Assembly: GCA_973895155.1 (NCBI GenBank)
Contig: OZ316896.1
Coordinates: 9,796,001 to 9,860,000, forward strand
Reading direction: 5' to 3'
Length of the DNA stretch: 64,000 nucleotides
Origin: Marsupella aquatica
Taxonomy: Eukaryota > Marchantiophyta
Shown here: piece by piece, positions 50,627 to 61,955 of the stretch
How the letters are laid out: every line of letters begins with the position of its first letter
How positions within the stretch are numbered: the stretch's first letter is position 1
Translations under genes and position numbers: made by a program
The notes under the pieces: generated by a model
Seen by the model: the letters and a program-made list of their open reading frames with translations, nothing else
The model's database searches: none
Told to the model about the DNA's origin: nothing

Positions 50627-50880
50627 TTGGCAGGATATTGTACACAGCATACTAGACACTGGAAACTCTCTTAAGACTGTCAGTGATTCTGCCAAATAAT
50701 TTGAAGTTTCACCAGAAAGATACAATCTGTTGAAGAGTACAACTTTGATGTGCACTTATTTCAAGAATAGTTGCAAACATTCGAGGTTCCAAAGTAGTTA
50801 GGACTCAACACCACCAGTGAAGAGAAGTGTTTACTTGACAACCAGTCAAAGCTTTTCAGAAACAAGCAGTCCTAAGTTTA

Positions 50881-51305
50881 TGGATAGCTCGGTTACTTGT
50901 GATTCTGAGTTTAGGAGAGTCGTCATTTTCTTGATGATTAATGTTCTGGAATAATGATCATCAAGAAAATGATGGATAGCTCGGTTACTTGTGATTCTGA
51001 GTTTAGGAGAGTCGTCATTTTCTTGATGATGAATGTTCTGGAATAATGATCATCAAGAAAATGATGACTCTCCTAAACTCTCCCAAAGAGACTTATGAAA
51101 TCATCGTTTAGGAGAGTCAATATCTTCTTGAGAATTAGAGATATGGAATAGAGTTATGAAATCATCGTTTAGGAGAGTCAACATTTTCTCGATGATTGGT
51201 GAACATTCTAGAATAGAGAGTTATGAAATCATCGTTTAGGAGAGTCATCATTTGCTTGATGACTAGTGTTCGGGAATAGAGAGCTATGAAATCATCAAGA
51301 AAATG
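50881..51305. repeat. array of hairpin-containing repeats
   Basis: A 92-bp unit starts at 50881 and again at 50973 (TGGATAGCTCGGTTACTTGT...GTTTAGGAGAGTCGTCATTT). Each contains an inverted repeat. Shorter units of about 60-67 bp starting TTATGAAATCATCGTTTAGG follow at about 51092, 51153 and 51220. All share GTTTAGGAGAGTC and part of TTCTTGATGATT. No coding potential. Confidence 0.85.
51001..51078. other. long hairpin: 30-bp stem, 18-nt loop
   Basis: 51001-51030 is the reverse complement of 51049-51078 at 29 of 30 positions, and the one mismatch is a G-U-compatible change. The loop is 51031-51048. The first 92-bp unit has only the inner part of this stem. A transcript would fold into a near-perfect hairpin, as MITE-derived small-RNA loci do. 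Confidence 0.85.
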
Positions 51306-51349
51306 AATGATTACCTGGAGTTCAATGCCCCGGTTTGACCTTGCCCGTC

Positions 51350-51960
51350 AAACTGGGCGTTTTCGAGCGGCAAATCGGCAACCCGGCACCCGGGTTCGGA
51401 AGCAGTCCGGGAAAGGAAACCTTCGGCCGCAGTTCGGGTTCGGGAGGCCGGGTTCGGGAGGAGGTGCGGAGGGTTTGGGTGGGGGTTCGGGTGGGGGTCC
51501 GGGTGACTAATCGGGTCCGGGTCCGGGGCAAAGGCGCTTGGTTGGGGCTCGGGGTGGGGTCCGGGTGGGGTTCGGGTCCGCTCGGTGGGGGTTCGGGGTG
51601 GGGTCCGGGTGCGGCTCGGGTCCGAGAGGCCGAGTTTGGGAGGAGATGCCGGGGGTTCGGGTGGGGTTTCGGGTGGGGGTCCGGGTGGGGTTCGGGTCCG
51701 GGTCCGGGGGGTTCGGGTTCGGGAGGTGCGGGGGGTTTGGGTGGGGGTCCTTGCCCGGGGCGGAGGCGCTTGGTGGGGGTTCGGGTTGGGGTCCGGGTGG
51801 GGTTCGGGTTGGGTCCGGGAGGCCGGGGATCGGGGTGGGGTCCGGGTGGGGTTCGGGTGGGGGTCCGGTTCGGGGTTCGGGTCCGGGTCCGGGGGGCACT
51901 TCGGGGGTTCGGAGGTTCGGGGTTCGGGAGGGGAGTCTCAGATCAGGGTTTCGCAATTTA
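51350..51960. repeat. G-rich low-complexity tract (GGGTTCGGGT / GGGGTCCGGGT type)
   Basis: About 600 bp made largely of degenerate GGGTTCGGG and GGTCCGGGTGGGG units with strong G bias on the plus strand. Long open frames exist here on both strands only because the composition lacks stops. They encode Gly/Val/Arg or Pro/Arg runs and are not credible genes. Many runs of three or more G would permit quadruplex formation. Confidence 0.85.
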
Positions 51961-52054
51961 GGGTTGGAGGGTGAGGCCGGCCGGGAAAGGGTCGGGAGGG
52001 CGCTCGGGAGAGGATAAAAGGAGGAGATCCCTCCTCCCCCTCCTCATTTTTGGT

Positions 52055-52167
52055 TTTGCAGGAGGAGGAGAGGAGGAGGAGGGGAGGAGAGGAGGAGGAG
52101 AGGAGGAGGGGAGAAGAGGAGGAGGAGGGGAGGAGGAGAGGAGGAGGAGGAGGAGGAGAGGAAGAGG
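52055..52167. repeat. GGAGGA purine tract
   Basis: About 110 bp almost entirely G and A on the plus strand, composed of GGAGGA/GGAGAG units. It is followed by a GTTTTG-rich stretch to about 52250. Confidence 0.9.
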
Positions 52168-52295
52168 TAAGTGTTTGGTTTTGGTTTTGGTTTTTGATTT
52201 GTTTTTGTTTGTTTGTGTTTTGTGATTTTTTTAGTTTTTTTTGTGTTTTAAACCCCAACCTTAGAGCCAAATGGAGGGATATAAAGAAACACTTG

Positions 52296-52622
52296 TATGC
52301 GCACGCTTTGAGCCTCGGTTCGGTTTGCGATACTCCGTACAATAATTTCTTAATATCACCTTAACAATTTAGTCCCCTTTGTTCATTAAGTAAAACATTT
52401 GCGGAGATAGAGGAATCCATGTACGCATGCTTAGAGTTTCGGCTCGGTCTGTGATACTTTGCATGGATACCACGATTCGCCGAGAATGTTTTTACTTCTC
52501 AAACAAATGAGTGTTAAATTATAGACACCAAATCACATATGTCAAAACAGGAATATAACAACTTTGAAAGAAAAGAACACTTTTGTGCGCATGCTTTGAG
52601 CGTCCGCTCGGTCTGCGATATT
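52296..52622 (+). repeat. ~40-bp motif present three times upstream of the kinase pseudogene
   Basis: Copies at 52296-52338, 52421-52463 and 52583-52622 share GCGCATGCTTTGAGC, then GCTCGGTCTGCGATA with variation. They are separated by unrelated AT-rich sequence of about 80-120 bp. The motif core is well kept while the spacers are not. It could be a regulatory module of the gene family to which the downstream pseudogene belongs. Confidence 0.7.
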
Positions 52623-52847
52623 TCACAACTGTTGTCTTTCTCTTTTATTGTTGTTATATTTAAAGGTAATTAAAATCATGTGTGCAATAAAAATACATAA
52701 TGCATGGGATAAACAAACCGGGAAGAGATAATAACAATACGACTTGTAATTTTCAGGCTGGTTGTTGAAACCTTATTGGAAGGATTTTATTTAAATCCCG
52801 GTAAGATTTTGTTCCTCCCTCACATATTCCTTTTGTGAAGGGAAAAC

Positions 52848-54040
52848 ATGGTCATCGGTAATTTTAGTTTAGAGTATAGACAAGTGTTGGAGACGATCAC
52901 AAAACATGTGAATGAGGGATATGAGCCAAATCTTGTTGCTCTGGACGCATTGAAGAACGCTCGAAACACTCTCAAACATGCTAGGAATTCTAGCAAAGTG
53001 GCCAGGAAATGAAAACGAAAGGGGGCAAACGAAGAGGCAAAACAGGTTCGACACAATGTGGTAGTGTCGATATGGAAAAAGATACTTTATCGCTACACTT
53101 AACCGAAACAGTATGGGGTGGACGGGTTTGAGAGGGAGTTTACCAGACACGGACAGAAAGGATACAAGAACTTTCTTGGTGAGATAACCCGTTGTATGCG
53201 GGAAAGCGTACAGAAGGAGGACAATTTCACATGAGAGCAAATGAAGTCATTTGAAGATGAAACTGAGAAACCGGGAGGATTTCTGGAAAATTTGGCTCTC
53301 AACTTGGAGAAGCATATTTGGGATAATTTGGTAGCCAAAGTGGAGGAGGGTGACACTACATTGCTTGGAAACCCCGGGATGTACACACACAAGAGAGAAT
53401 TGCTAGTGAAGTGGAGTAAAGAGTTGGCAATGGCGAAATCTGATAGCAATGTCAAATATGCTAACGAGATTGTGCACTTTGGGGATTTCAGCATCAAAAG
53501 TGCTCGAAAAGGAACACGTCCATCGCGTGTAGTTCCAGAGGTCAGGAGTATCCATTTTCTTAAACCTGAGCAGATGCACAACACACGTCGCATTGGGAAA
53601 GGAATCCAAGGAGAGGTATACACTTGTCGTATATTAGATTGTCCTCTCATTCCCGTCAACGTGACCTTAGTCGCAAAACGGTTCAAGGATGGAGACAAGC
53701 ATAAGAGACAAACTGACGCATTACAAGAAGTGCTTATGGGAGGACTGAATCATAAGGGAATCATTGGAGCTCTTGCGTTGACTATTGAGGATCCGCCAAA
53801 ACTTATTTACGATCACTACAATGGAGGTGATTTGGGTAGCTTTATTGATAAGTGCGGCATATCGTCAAAGAGCAAAGGTAAAACACAGATCACGACGGAC
53901 CTTGATTTCAAGTTCATTTCGGAGAAGAAACTCTTGTTGGAGAACCATCTGGGAATCGCCTTGGCTTTGCTGGAGACACTGCAATACTTGCATGAGCATG
54001 ATCGATTTCATTGTGATCTTCACTTTTGGAAACATCTTTC
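52848..54040 (+). pseudogene. protein-kinase-like gene, with stops and truncated by a retrotransposon
   Basis: One frame runs from ATG 52848 to 54040, interrupted by TGA 53010-53012, TAA 53100-53102 and TGA 53232-53234; all three stops could come from C-to-T changes (CGA or CAA). The longest uninterrupted part starts at ATG 53241. After a ~240-residue N-terminal region that I do not recognise come kinase motifs. They are the glycine loop IGKGIQGEVYTC (about 53594), the VAIK-type lysine in LVAKRFK (about 53670), GGLNHKGIIGAL, a hinge-like YDHYNGGDLGSFI, ALLETLQYLHEHD, and a catalytic loop FHCDLH (Cys for the usual Arg or Gly). Similarity ends right after this, at 54040, where a TG-initiated LTR begins. 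The DFG and C-lobe parts are missing. Confidence 0.75.
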
Positions 54041-55021
54041 TGTCGCGCCGCTAACCTGGGCCTTAAATCCAGTTTAGTGCCATGGTGCGACCTCGACCAC
54101 CAGTAAGGGTGAGGGTTCGGGCAAGGAGGTGTGCAGTGACCTCAATTAGCCCTAAGTCGGGCTAAGTCGATATACTTACCGGTATAACACTTGAATAATT
54201 CGTACTAGTCATAGGTATATTTGTTTTCCACTGCTGGAATATTCCCTCACTTAGTGACTCGGACTAACTCCCGGCTTGGGGCCTTTCAAGCCATCGACAC
54301 GACAGGACCTTGTGACATACAATGAGGGGCAATCCCTACCATTAGTCCACACCCGGTACGTCCCTTAAAATGGCGCCTTTACCCAGACAAAGCATACACA
54401 CAACACCAGTTACTTGCAGAAACATTAGGGGGAAAAGACTACATTTACTCAGCGAAGCATCAGTTTACATGGTTGACTCGACTTCAAAGGGGGTTAGCAG
54501 GCCCAACGGCAGTCGATGCCCAGTCTCTACGAGGCCCTGCCTCACACTTGCCCAACAAGCTCGACTCTGGCTCTCACTCCTTGGTGCACTCTGACCCTGC
54601 TCAGGCCGGGACTCTCCGTGCCTCACCTTCCCATTGCTGAGATAACTAAGCCTTCTCCCATTCCTTAGCGGAAGGGGAAGCCTAAATACTACAATCGCGG
54701 AGGAGAGCCGGAGGATACTGCCTTCTGGGATACTACCTACTGACTAACTACCTACTGACTACTGGCCGCGCCGTACTGACTGGATGACCGTCGACGACAA
54801 GGTGCTGACCGGGATGGCACCGGCCAATCCTACTGACAAATTCTAGTCCGTTGATGGACTCTATCCTACGTTGGCTGATCCTAACTCATCTGGCCCTAAT
54901 TCTTCTTACTGCCGCTAATCGGCGCCTAATGACAGTCATTCTGTCGTTATGCCTAACCAAAAGATGCCGCTGACTTAACTTCCTCGCGCGGCGCCTGCTT
55001 CCACCCTTCGCTAACTACCCC
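54041..55021 (-). repeat. probable 3' LTR of the Ty3 element, borders partly unresolved
   Basis: The left border, TGTCGCGCCG at 54041, is supported by the abrupt end of kinase homology. The other border is not defined: no clear polypurine tract/TG pair was found near 55000. Only a weak match to the sequence at 63940-63990 was seen, so LTR identity is not proven. No coding features. Confidence 0.4.
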
Positions 55022-57511
55022 TTACGTGTGTGCAGTGGTTGGACTAGGGCTGGTCCCCTTGTCGGGACGAGACCTCGAGCCGCCTTGATCAGAGGTGGGC
55101 CCAGGTTTTCCCCGCTGGAGGATGAGCAGGGTAATGCGGTCCTGCAAAGCCTTGTTGTCCCGTACTGCTTCCTCCGCCTCGTTTGCAGCTTCATCGGCCT
55201 CGGTCTGGAGCCGCGCTACCTCCAAGTTGAGCTGGTCGATGGCGTCACGATGGACCTGGTCCTGCGCTAGCAATTTATCTCGTTCGGCGGAGAGACTAGC
55301 CACCTGCTGTGTTGCCTGCAGGAATTGTTTGTTGAGGTCGGTCAGGCTAGTAACCCGAGCCGAAGATTCCGAGCGTAATTGAAGCATGGTGTTATCCAGC
55401 TTCTTGAGTTCGACCTGCGCTCCGCTTAACTCCTGGTTTAGTCCGTCCCTCTGTTCGACGGTGCGGACTAACTCCTCGTGTCGGGTTGTTGCCTCCTCCT
55501 CGAGGTGCTCTACCAACATCTGGAGGCGCCCGATCTCATTCCCCTTCGCCATGAGTTCTTCTTCTAGGCGGCTTACGATCCGTGGTTGGTGCTCTAACAT
55601 GAAGAAGGCTGGTTGAAAGTACGCCGAGACTTGTTGTCCGATGTACGTCGCCAGCTCCCCAGACATAGTCTGGCTAAACTTCTGGACCAGGTCGTAGGCC
55701 ATGGTCCCCGGGGCTACTTGGTAGTCCTCCATCCTCTCGGGTACCGGTGGTTCCTCGGCAGGGGCAATGAGCTCCTCCGTAGTCAGCACTGGAGAGGGGA
55801 AGGTCTCTTCAGGTGGTGGAGGGATTGGGGGTGGTTGTACTGCGGGTAGCGGAGGCTCGACGGAAGGGGGCGGTGGAATTTCCACAGGGGGCGGTGGCGG
55901 AGTATTAGTCGGGGCTTCCGGCTCGGGGTTTGCCCGAGGGACGGTAGTCCGTGTAGTCGGGGTTGCCTCCTCTGGGGCGGGGGTGACATTACCCGGGGCT
56001 GAGGTGGCCATATTCTTTCCTCTGGCCTCCCGCCATGCCTTGTATCAGGCGAGGATAATGCCGATATGACTTCCCAAGTAAGTCTTCCCCCCAATAGCCA
56101 TACCACCCTGAGCCTGCTTCAGCTCCCCCGAGAATCTTCGGTAGAAGAATTGGGCCCAGTTTCATCGTTTGTACTGTTCCACCTGCACGATCGTGTAGAG
56201 GGAAATCTCGGATCGTGGCTCAATCATGTGTAGGGTAGTCCGTATGAAGTTAAGCCGCTCCATACAGGTTAAGTTGGTGCACGCCCCCTGCTTGTATCCG
56301 TTGTCCGTCTTACCCTCGGGTTTGAAGTGCCGCGGCGTATACTCCTTATCCCGAATTCGGATTTCCACCGGCACCGGCCCGGTTGGTAGGCAGAAAATTT
56401 GCGTTAACCGATGCTCCGTGAGTGATAAGGCCTGCCCCGAAACCTTGGAGGGCGACGCGTCAGTGTCGAAATTGGAGATGAACTCACAAATCTCCTTCGG
56501 CCCGGTGGCGCACGGCCTCCATAGCAAGTGGGCGAACCGCTCCAACTGATGCTCCTTGAGATAGTCCGCATGTTCGAGTTTCTTGATCGCGATCCAGACT
56601 ACCTTGGGGATGCGGATTACCTATAATAAGTTGGACTTCGGGTTATCCGGGGGCCGTCGGGTATGGTTGGTCGGGGGGTTTGCTGGGGCAGGTGCAGGCG
56701 CGGCGTCGTTCCATGTTGATTCGGGGGCCGTCGTAGTCCTTGGCCGCTTACGAGGACGCTATTTGAGTTCCAGACTAGCTCGCTCGGAACCCGAAGAACA
56801 CTCTGTGTTGATTACTGGACGGACTTGGGATTGGTTCGGCGGTACTCCGGTGGTCATCGGTTGAGGCACTAGGGTAGCCATATCCCAGTTGAAGGCGTTG
56901 GACCTTTCCCCAAGGAACGTGAGATTACGCGCCGCTTCCCGTTGTCTGCTGATGTCTTCCTAGCGGCGCTTTTCGGTTGCGATCTGCTGGTCTAGGTACC
57001 CCGGAATCTTGTCGAACTCCGCTTGAGTAAGCCGCTGGTTGCCCTTCAGCTTAAGAACTTCGCTGGAACCTCAAGAATCGCCTCTGCTACCGATCTAAGC
57101 CCTTCCTCGCTGAGATATAGTTCGGTGATGTAGTCTCGCAGCTTGTTGTAGCTAGAATCCCTGGTGATGGCTGTCCTTTCGCAATTAACCAGTGCTACCT
57201 TGGTTACCAGCTTCACGTACCTTCGTTCGTAAGCGGCTTTCTCGGGGCAAGAGTACCAGTAAGTCTCGGAGAACTTAGCACCTACCTCGCCAAACAAGGT
57301 CCAAAATCCCAAGGCTGTGAGGGTCATATTAACCTCGTAGTCCGGTTTGTTGAGTCCGCGTTCCCACCCGGCTGGTCCTCTGTCTCGTGGAGGCCTCGCT
57401 CGTCTTGACTAAATCTTGCCACATTCCGCTCTTCTCCCTCGATAATCTCCTTGTAAAGGTCGACTCGATTCGATCAGCAGGGCCAGTGGGTGGCAACGTC
57501 CGCAAATTCAA
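55022..57511 (-). pseudogene. Ty3 accessory ORF downstream of pol, disrupted
   Basis: A coding stretch of about 800 codons in the same direction as pol can be followed from 57511 to 55022 across two frame changes (near 57330 and 57055) and several stops. They are TAG or TGA in contexts where C-to-T change of CAG or CGA explains them: after EKRR, LELK, NLL, QYKR and IILA. N-terminal part: FWTLFGEVGAKFSETYW. Middle: Pro/Ala-rich region, then VVWIAIKKLEHADYLKEHQL and a globular part with GPKEICEFISNF...LTEHRLTQIFCLP. This resembles the 'putative plant transposon protein' type of accessory domain in layout only. C-terminal part: a Pro-rich stretch (NTPPPPPVEIPPPPSVEPPL) and about 200 residues of coiled coil (LEEELMAKGNEIGRLQMLVE...). 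An envelope-like role is not supported; no signal peptide or membrane segment is seen. Confidence 0.6.
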
Positions 57512-57833
57512 AGAAAGGTAGACATGAGCAAATGGCCCGCAGCACCATCGGCTCCTCTCTTATGAAGGTGCCAGGATGAGCCCGAGCGTGAGAAGGCCAG
57601 GCCGTTTTGGTCATTGATAGCGAGCTGAAGTCGGCGCCTCGGTCCAAGCGTGATTCTTCTAACTGATTTTTACTCCGCTGCCGCCACCGTACCTCGGTCG
57701 CGCGTAATAATCCCCTTCCTTAACTCGTAATGATTCGATCATCTTAACCTACTCCTAATCTAATCATAATGGCAACAGACGGCTATACATGCTATTCTAC
57801 ACTATGGCTACGGTCCTAATGACCGTATAAGTC
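57512..57833. other. spacer between Ty3 pol and the accessory ORF
   Basis: About 320 bp without a good reading frame or recognisable motif. It may hold a splice acceptor or promoter for the accessory ORF. Confidence 0.4.
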
Positions 57834-60800
57834 CTAATCTATGACCTGGGTTTGGTCAAGTGACACGTTACCCGTGTCACATAGCTCCCTACTTAAGTGT
57901 GAAGCGTCCTCGCGAACATCATTACGCTCGTTGTCCTGGTGGAAGTACCTCTTCACACGATCGTAACTAACTCGATTGGGAAAGAGGTCGCCGACGTACG
58001 TTGATAGCTGTAAGGATCCGTTCGGGTACATCTGCTGGACAACGAAAGGTCCTAGCCAGCGTGTGTGTAACTTTCCTGGAAAGTACATGTACCTACTATC
58101 GTACAGAAGGACAAGATCTCCCGCGGTGATGTCCACCTGGCGCAGTCCCTTGTCGTGCTGTTTCTTCGTTGCTTCTTGCTTGGCAGTTACGCGTCGCGAT
58201 GCCCACAATCTCTGTTCTTCTAGACTGTCGATCTTATATGCTCGATTGGATGAACTAGCGGCCTCCGATAGTCTGTGGCGGATGTGCACCCGCGGGGTCT
58301 CGACCTCGAACTCCACGGGTACTAGTGCATGTTGTCCGAATACCAAGAAATACAGACTATGGTTTGTAGTAGTCTTAAATGCCAAGTTGTACGAATAGAC
58401 CGCCGCGAAAAGCTTGTCGTCCCAGTCTATTTTGTGGGCTGCCACGGTTTTGTTGAGAATTTTCCCTACAATGCCATTAGCCCGCTCGGCTAGTCCGTTA
58501 CATTTGGGATGATAAGGAGTAGTCTTCCTGTGCTTGACGAGGTAACGGTCAGTCAGTTTTTCCACCATTTCGTTCAAAAATTGAGTCCCGCGGTCGCTGA
58601 CTAATTCCAAGGGAGGTCCAAAGCGGGTGAAGATCTGTTCGTACAGGAACTTGGCGGTGGTGGCCGCGTTATCTTTGACCATTGCCCGGGCCTCGACCCA
58701 TTTAGTCGAGTAGTCGATAGCCAGAAGAATGTACCGGCACCGCCGACCTCGGGTTACCGGAGTGAAAGGTCCTATATAATCGATGCCCCATTTCTCAAAT
58801 GGGGCAAGGGGAAAGATCGGGGTAAGAGGATGATTACCCGACCTGCGAGGTTTGCCGGCACGCTGACACAAGTCGCAACCTCGGATAAAATGGGCTACGT
58901 CATGATGGAGCGTAGGCCACCAATAACCTGTGTCCAAGATTTTGTGAGCCGTGGTGACCGAGGCGAAGTGTCCTCCTGCCTCTTCCTCGTGCATAGCTCG
59001 CATGACAATGATCGTCTCGTTATAATCTAGGCATCGGCGGATCTTCCCATCGACGCCTTCCTTATGCAGATGTCCGCGGATCATCATGTATGGTGCGGCC
59101 TTGCGCAGAAAGACCGACGCGGCCTCTTGGTTTATGTTACTTGGAATGCGGGCCGTTAAGAGGAAGGTGATTAGGTCCCCGTACCATGTTAGTTGGTCCG
59201 TTTCTACGCGGAATAACTCCTCATCCGGGAATGCATCATCGACAGGTGCGTCGTCCGATTCCCCTTCAATCCTCGAGAAGAAGTCCGCATTTACGTGAGC
59301 TTTCCCTGGTCGCACCCTGACTTCATAGTTAAATTCTTGGAGCAGCAGGACCCAACGGGCTATTCTCCCCGTTAAGTCTGCTTTGTTTACCATGTACTTC
59401 AGGCTGTCATGATCAGTATGGAATACCACCTTATACCCCAATAGATAATGGCAAAACTTTTTGCACGAGTAGATGATCCCCAAGGCCTCCCGATCTGTGG
59501 GCGAATAGTTTTTCTCTGCGGCAAACAGTTGTCGGCTCGCAAAGTAAATGGGGTGGTCACATTTTTCGTCGTCCAGTTGGCTTAGGACTGAGCCGATGCA
59601 GAACCCAGACACGTCGACATATACATGGAACTCCTTGTTCCAATCGGGGGTAGTCAGGATTGGAGCCATAGTTAGCTGTTTTTTTAGTTCGTCAAAGGCT
59701 GATTTTCGATGGGGAGTCATTTCTATGACCGCGTCTTGCTTCATCAATTCTGTGAGGGGTAGGGCTATCTTAGCAAAATCCTGAATGAATCGTCGGTAGT
59801 ACCCCACGCAGCCTAAGAAGGATCGCACCGCCTTCTGGTCCGCTGGGTAAGGGACATTCATCCATGCGGCTACTTTCTCTTGGTCCACCTCGATCCCCCG
59901 TTTGGACACTCGGTGTCCTAGTAGCACTCCTTCCGTTACCCCGAAGAAGCATTTTCCCGGGTGTAATTTCAACCCTACCTGTCGGCATCGCTCCAAAGTC
60001 CGCCTCAGGTGTTCCGGGTGTTGGGCGATTGTTCCGAAGATGGCAAAATCATCTATGAACACCTCCAAAAATTCTCGTAAGAAGTCATGAAAAATATTCA
60101 TAATGATTCGCTGGAACATAGCCGGAGCATTTCATAAGCCAAAGGGCATCCGCCGGAACGCGTAGGTTCCCCACTCAGTTATGAACGTGGTTTTGAGCTG
60201 GTCTGACAGTCTGATCCAAATCTGGTTATAACCCGAATATCCATCCAGGAACGTGTACACCTCATTCCGGGCTACCATGTCAAGGACCATATCCGTGTAA
60301 GGAAGCGGGTAATGGTCCTTCCGAGTAGCGTCGTTGAGCTTCCGATAGTCTTGGCATATTCAAATTTTGGGTTTACCATCAGGCCCTACCTTCTTAGGAA
60401 CCACCACAATGGGGGATACCCATTCACTAGATAAGACGGGGTAGATTATGTCTGCCACGATCAGTTGATCTAACTCCTCCTTTACCAAGATAGAATGTCT
60501 TGGGTTTAGTCTTTGTTGTCGTTCTCGGACGGCATGAGCACCCAAGTTTAGATCAATGACGTGTTCGCCGTAGGCTGGTGAAATCCCGGTTAAGTCTCGG
60601 TGACTCCATGCGAAGACGTCCTCATATTCCGATAGGAGTTCTTGGATGGCCTTTTCCTCTGGCGCTCATAGGCCATAACCGACGTTGAATGTTCTCTCCC
60701 TCCTTGTGGTGTAATTGCCATAGTGCTCCTTGCGGATTACATCCACATGGTCTCTCGTGGTCCGGTCAAGATGAGCCTCCAATTCCTCTAGTCTGGTGCC

Positions 60801-61955
60801 ATTGTAGGCCATGGGTTCCCAGACTCTCGGCCGCTCCCTTGGGAGCTCCTTGGGTTCCTCTATTACGGACGGAATCTCGGGGCTCCAGGTAACCTTTTTC
60901 TTTGTGGGAGGAGTGGCGGTCTGAGTAGCGTTTTCTTCGGGTAAACCGGGCAAGGCAAGCCAGCCAACTGCCTTCTTAGGGCTCACCGTTCCGGGGAATG
61001 CTCCGCCCGTTGCCGCATCATCTCCATGTGGCCTCTCGGGTGTTGCGATTTGGGCCGCTGGCTTGGGTTGGTTCAGAAAATGGGTTTCTCGGACAGCACT
61101 TACCCCGAAGACTTCCTCTTCATCCAGGCGAGAGATTAACTCCACCATATTCACCTCTTCTTCTGAGATGTCCTCCTCCGAGTCATATTTGTCGGGTCCC
61201 TGGGGCGTTTCGCCCTGGTAGTCTTCTTCCTTCCATGATACCGTCGTAGTCGGGTTACCGAATCATAATTCCTTCCTTCCCCAGTCAGTCACGACTCGGG
61301 CACCGTATAACCAGGGTCTGCCCAGCAGTACTGGATAAGAAGAGGGTCGGACTGGTCGCATCACTAGGTAATTTAGGAAAAACTCGAGGCCTCCAATCCC
61401 CGTGGATATCTTGGTTAACGTCCCTAGTGGCATGATCCTGGCGCCGTTTGCTAACCAAATGGCACGCGCCGTGGGTTGATAAGACGTATATCCCAACCTT
61501 ACGGAAGTGTCTTCCGTCATGATGTTTACACCGGACCCGCCGTCTACCGGTACAAATCAAACAGTACAACCCGCTATCTTGATAGAGACTTCCGGCGCTC
61601 CTAAGTCCTGGTAAATCATCATGCAGTCGGCTAAGGTGCTTACCCGAGGTAGCCGTCGCCTCCTCTTTCCTATCAGCATCTCCTTGAGTTGTTGCCGATA
61701 CTTCGGGTTATCCTGTAATAGTTGTCCGACAGTGGCCATAGCTGCACAGTTCTGAACATCCTTTTTGATGTCGTATTGGTTAGACGGTGGGGTCGCAAAT
61801 TTTAATGCTTCTGCTCCCTTGACTTCAGCTTGCAAGGCAATCTCCGCTTCCTCGGCTTCTTCTGTTGCCTTTGCATCGGCAATATCCTTCTTAATGGCTT
61901 TTTCGTGCTCTTGGGCCTCGTAGGCTTCCAATTGCTTTTTGACCAGTTCCTCTAC
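57834..61955 (-). pseudogene. Ty3 pol (protease, RT, RNase H, integrase) with TGA stops
   Basis: A single frame runs from 61955 to 57834, continuous with the gag C-terminal half. In-frame stops are only TGA: on the plus strand at 61956-61958, 61557-61559, 61263-61265, 60666-60668, 60360-60362 and 60132-60134. Domains in order: protease VPVDGGSGVNIM (about 61550-61515), ending with LLGRPWL. Next RT with SEWVSPIVVVPKK, ICQDYRKLN, MPFGL-NAP, and FIDDFAIFG as the YxDD box (about 60060). Then RNase H with HTDHDSLKYM. Integrase follows with a zinc finger ending CDLCQRAG, catalytic WGIDYIGPF, SDRGTQFL and CNGLAERANG, and the RWLGPFVV module. Arg is the usual residue at least at the two RT stop positions, which fits CGA decay. 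Longest open piece: 761 codons (60119-57834). Confidence 0.92.

Noticed and set aside
51335-52017. Overlapping long open frames on both strands (129-208 codons)
   Set aside because: They result from the G/C-rich low-complexity tract lacking stop codons; products are Gly/Val/Arg or Pro runs.
55028-56069. Plus-strand frames of 76-100 codons
   Set aside because: They are antisense to the coiled-coil and Pro-rich coding of the Ty3 accessory ORF.
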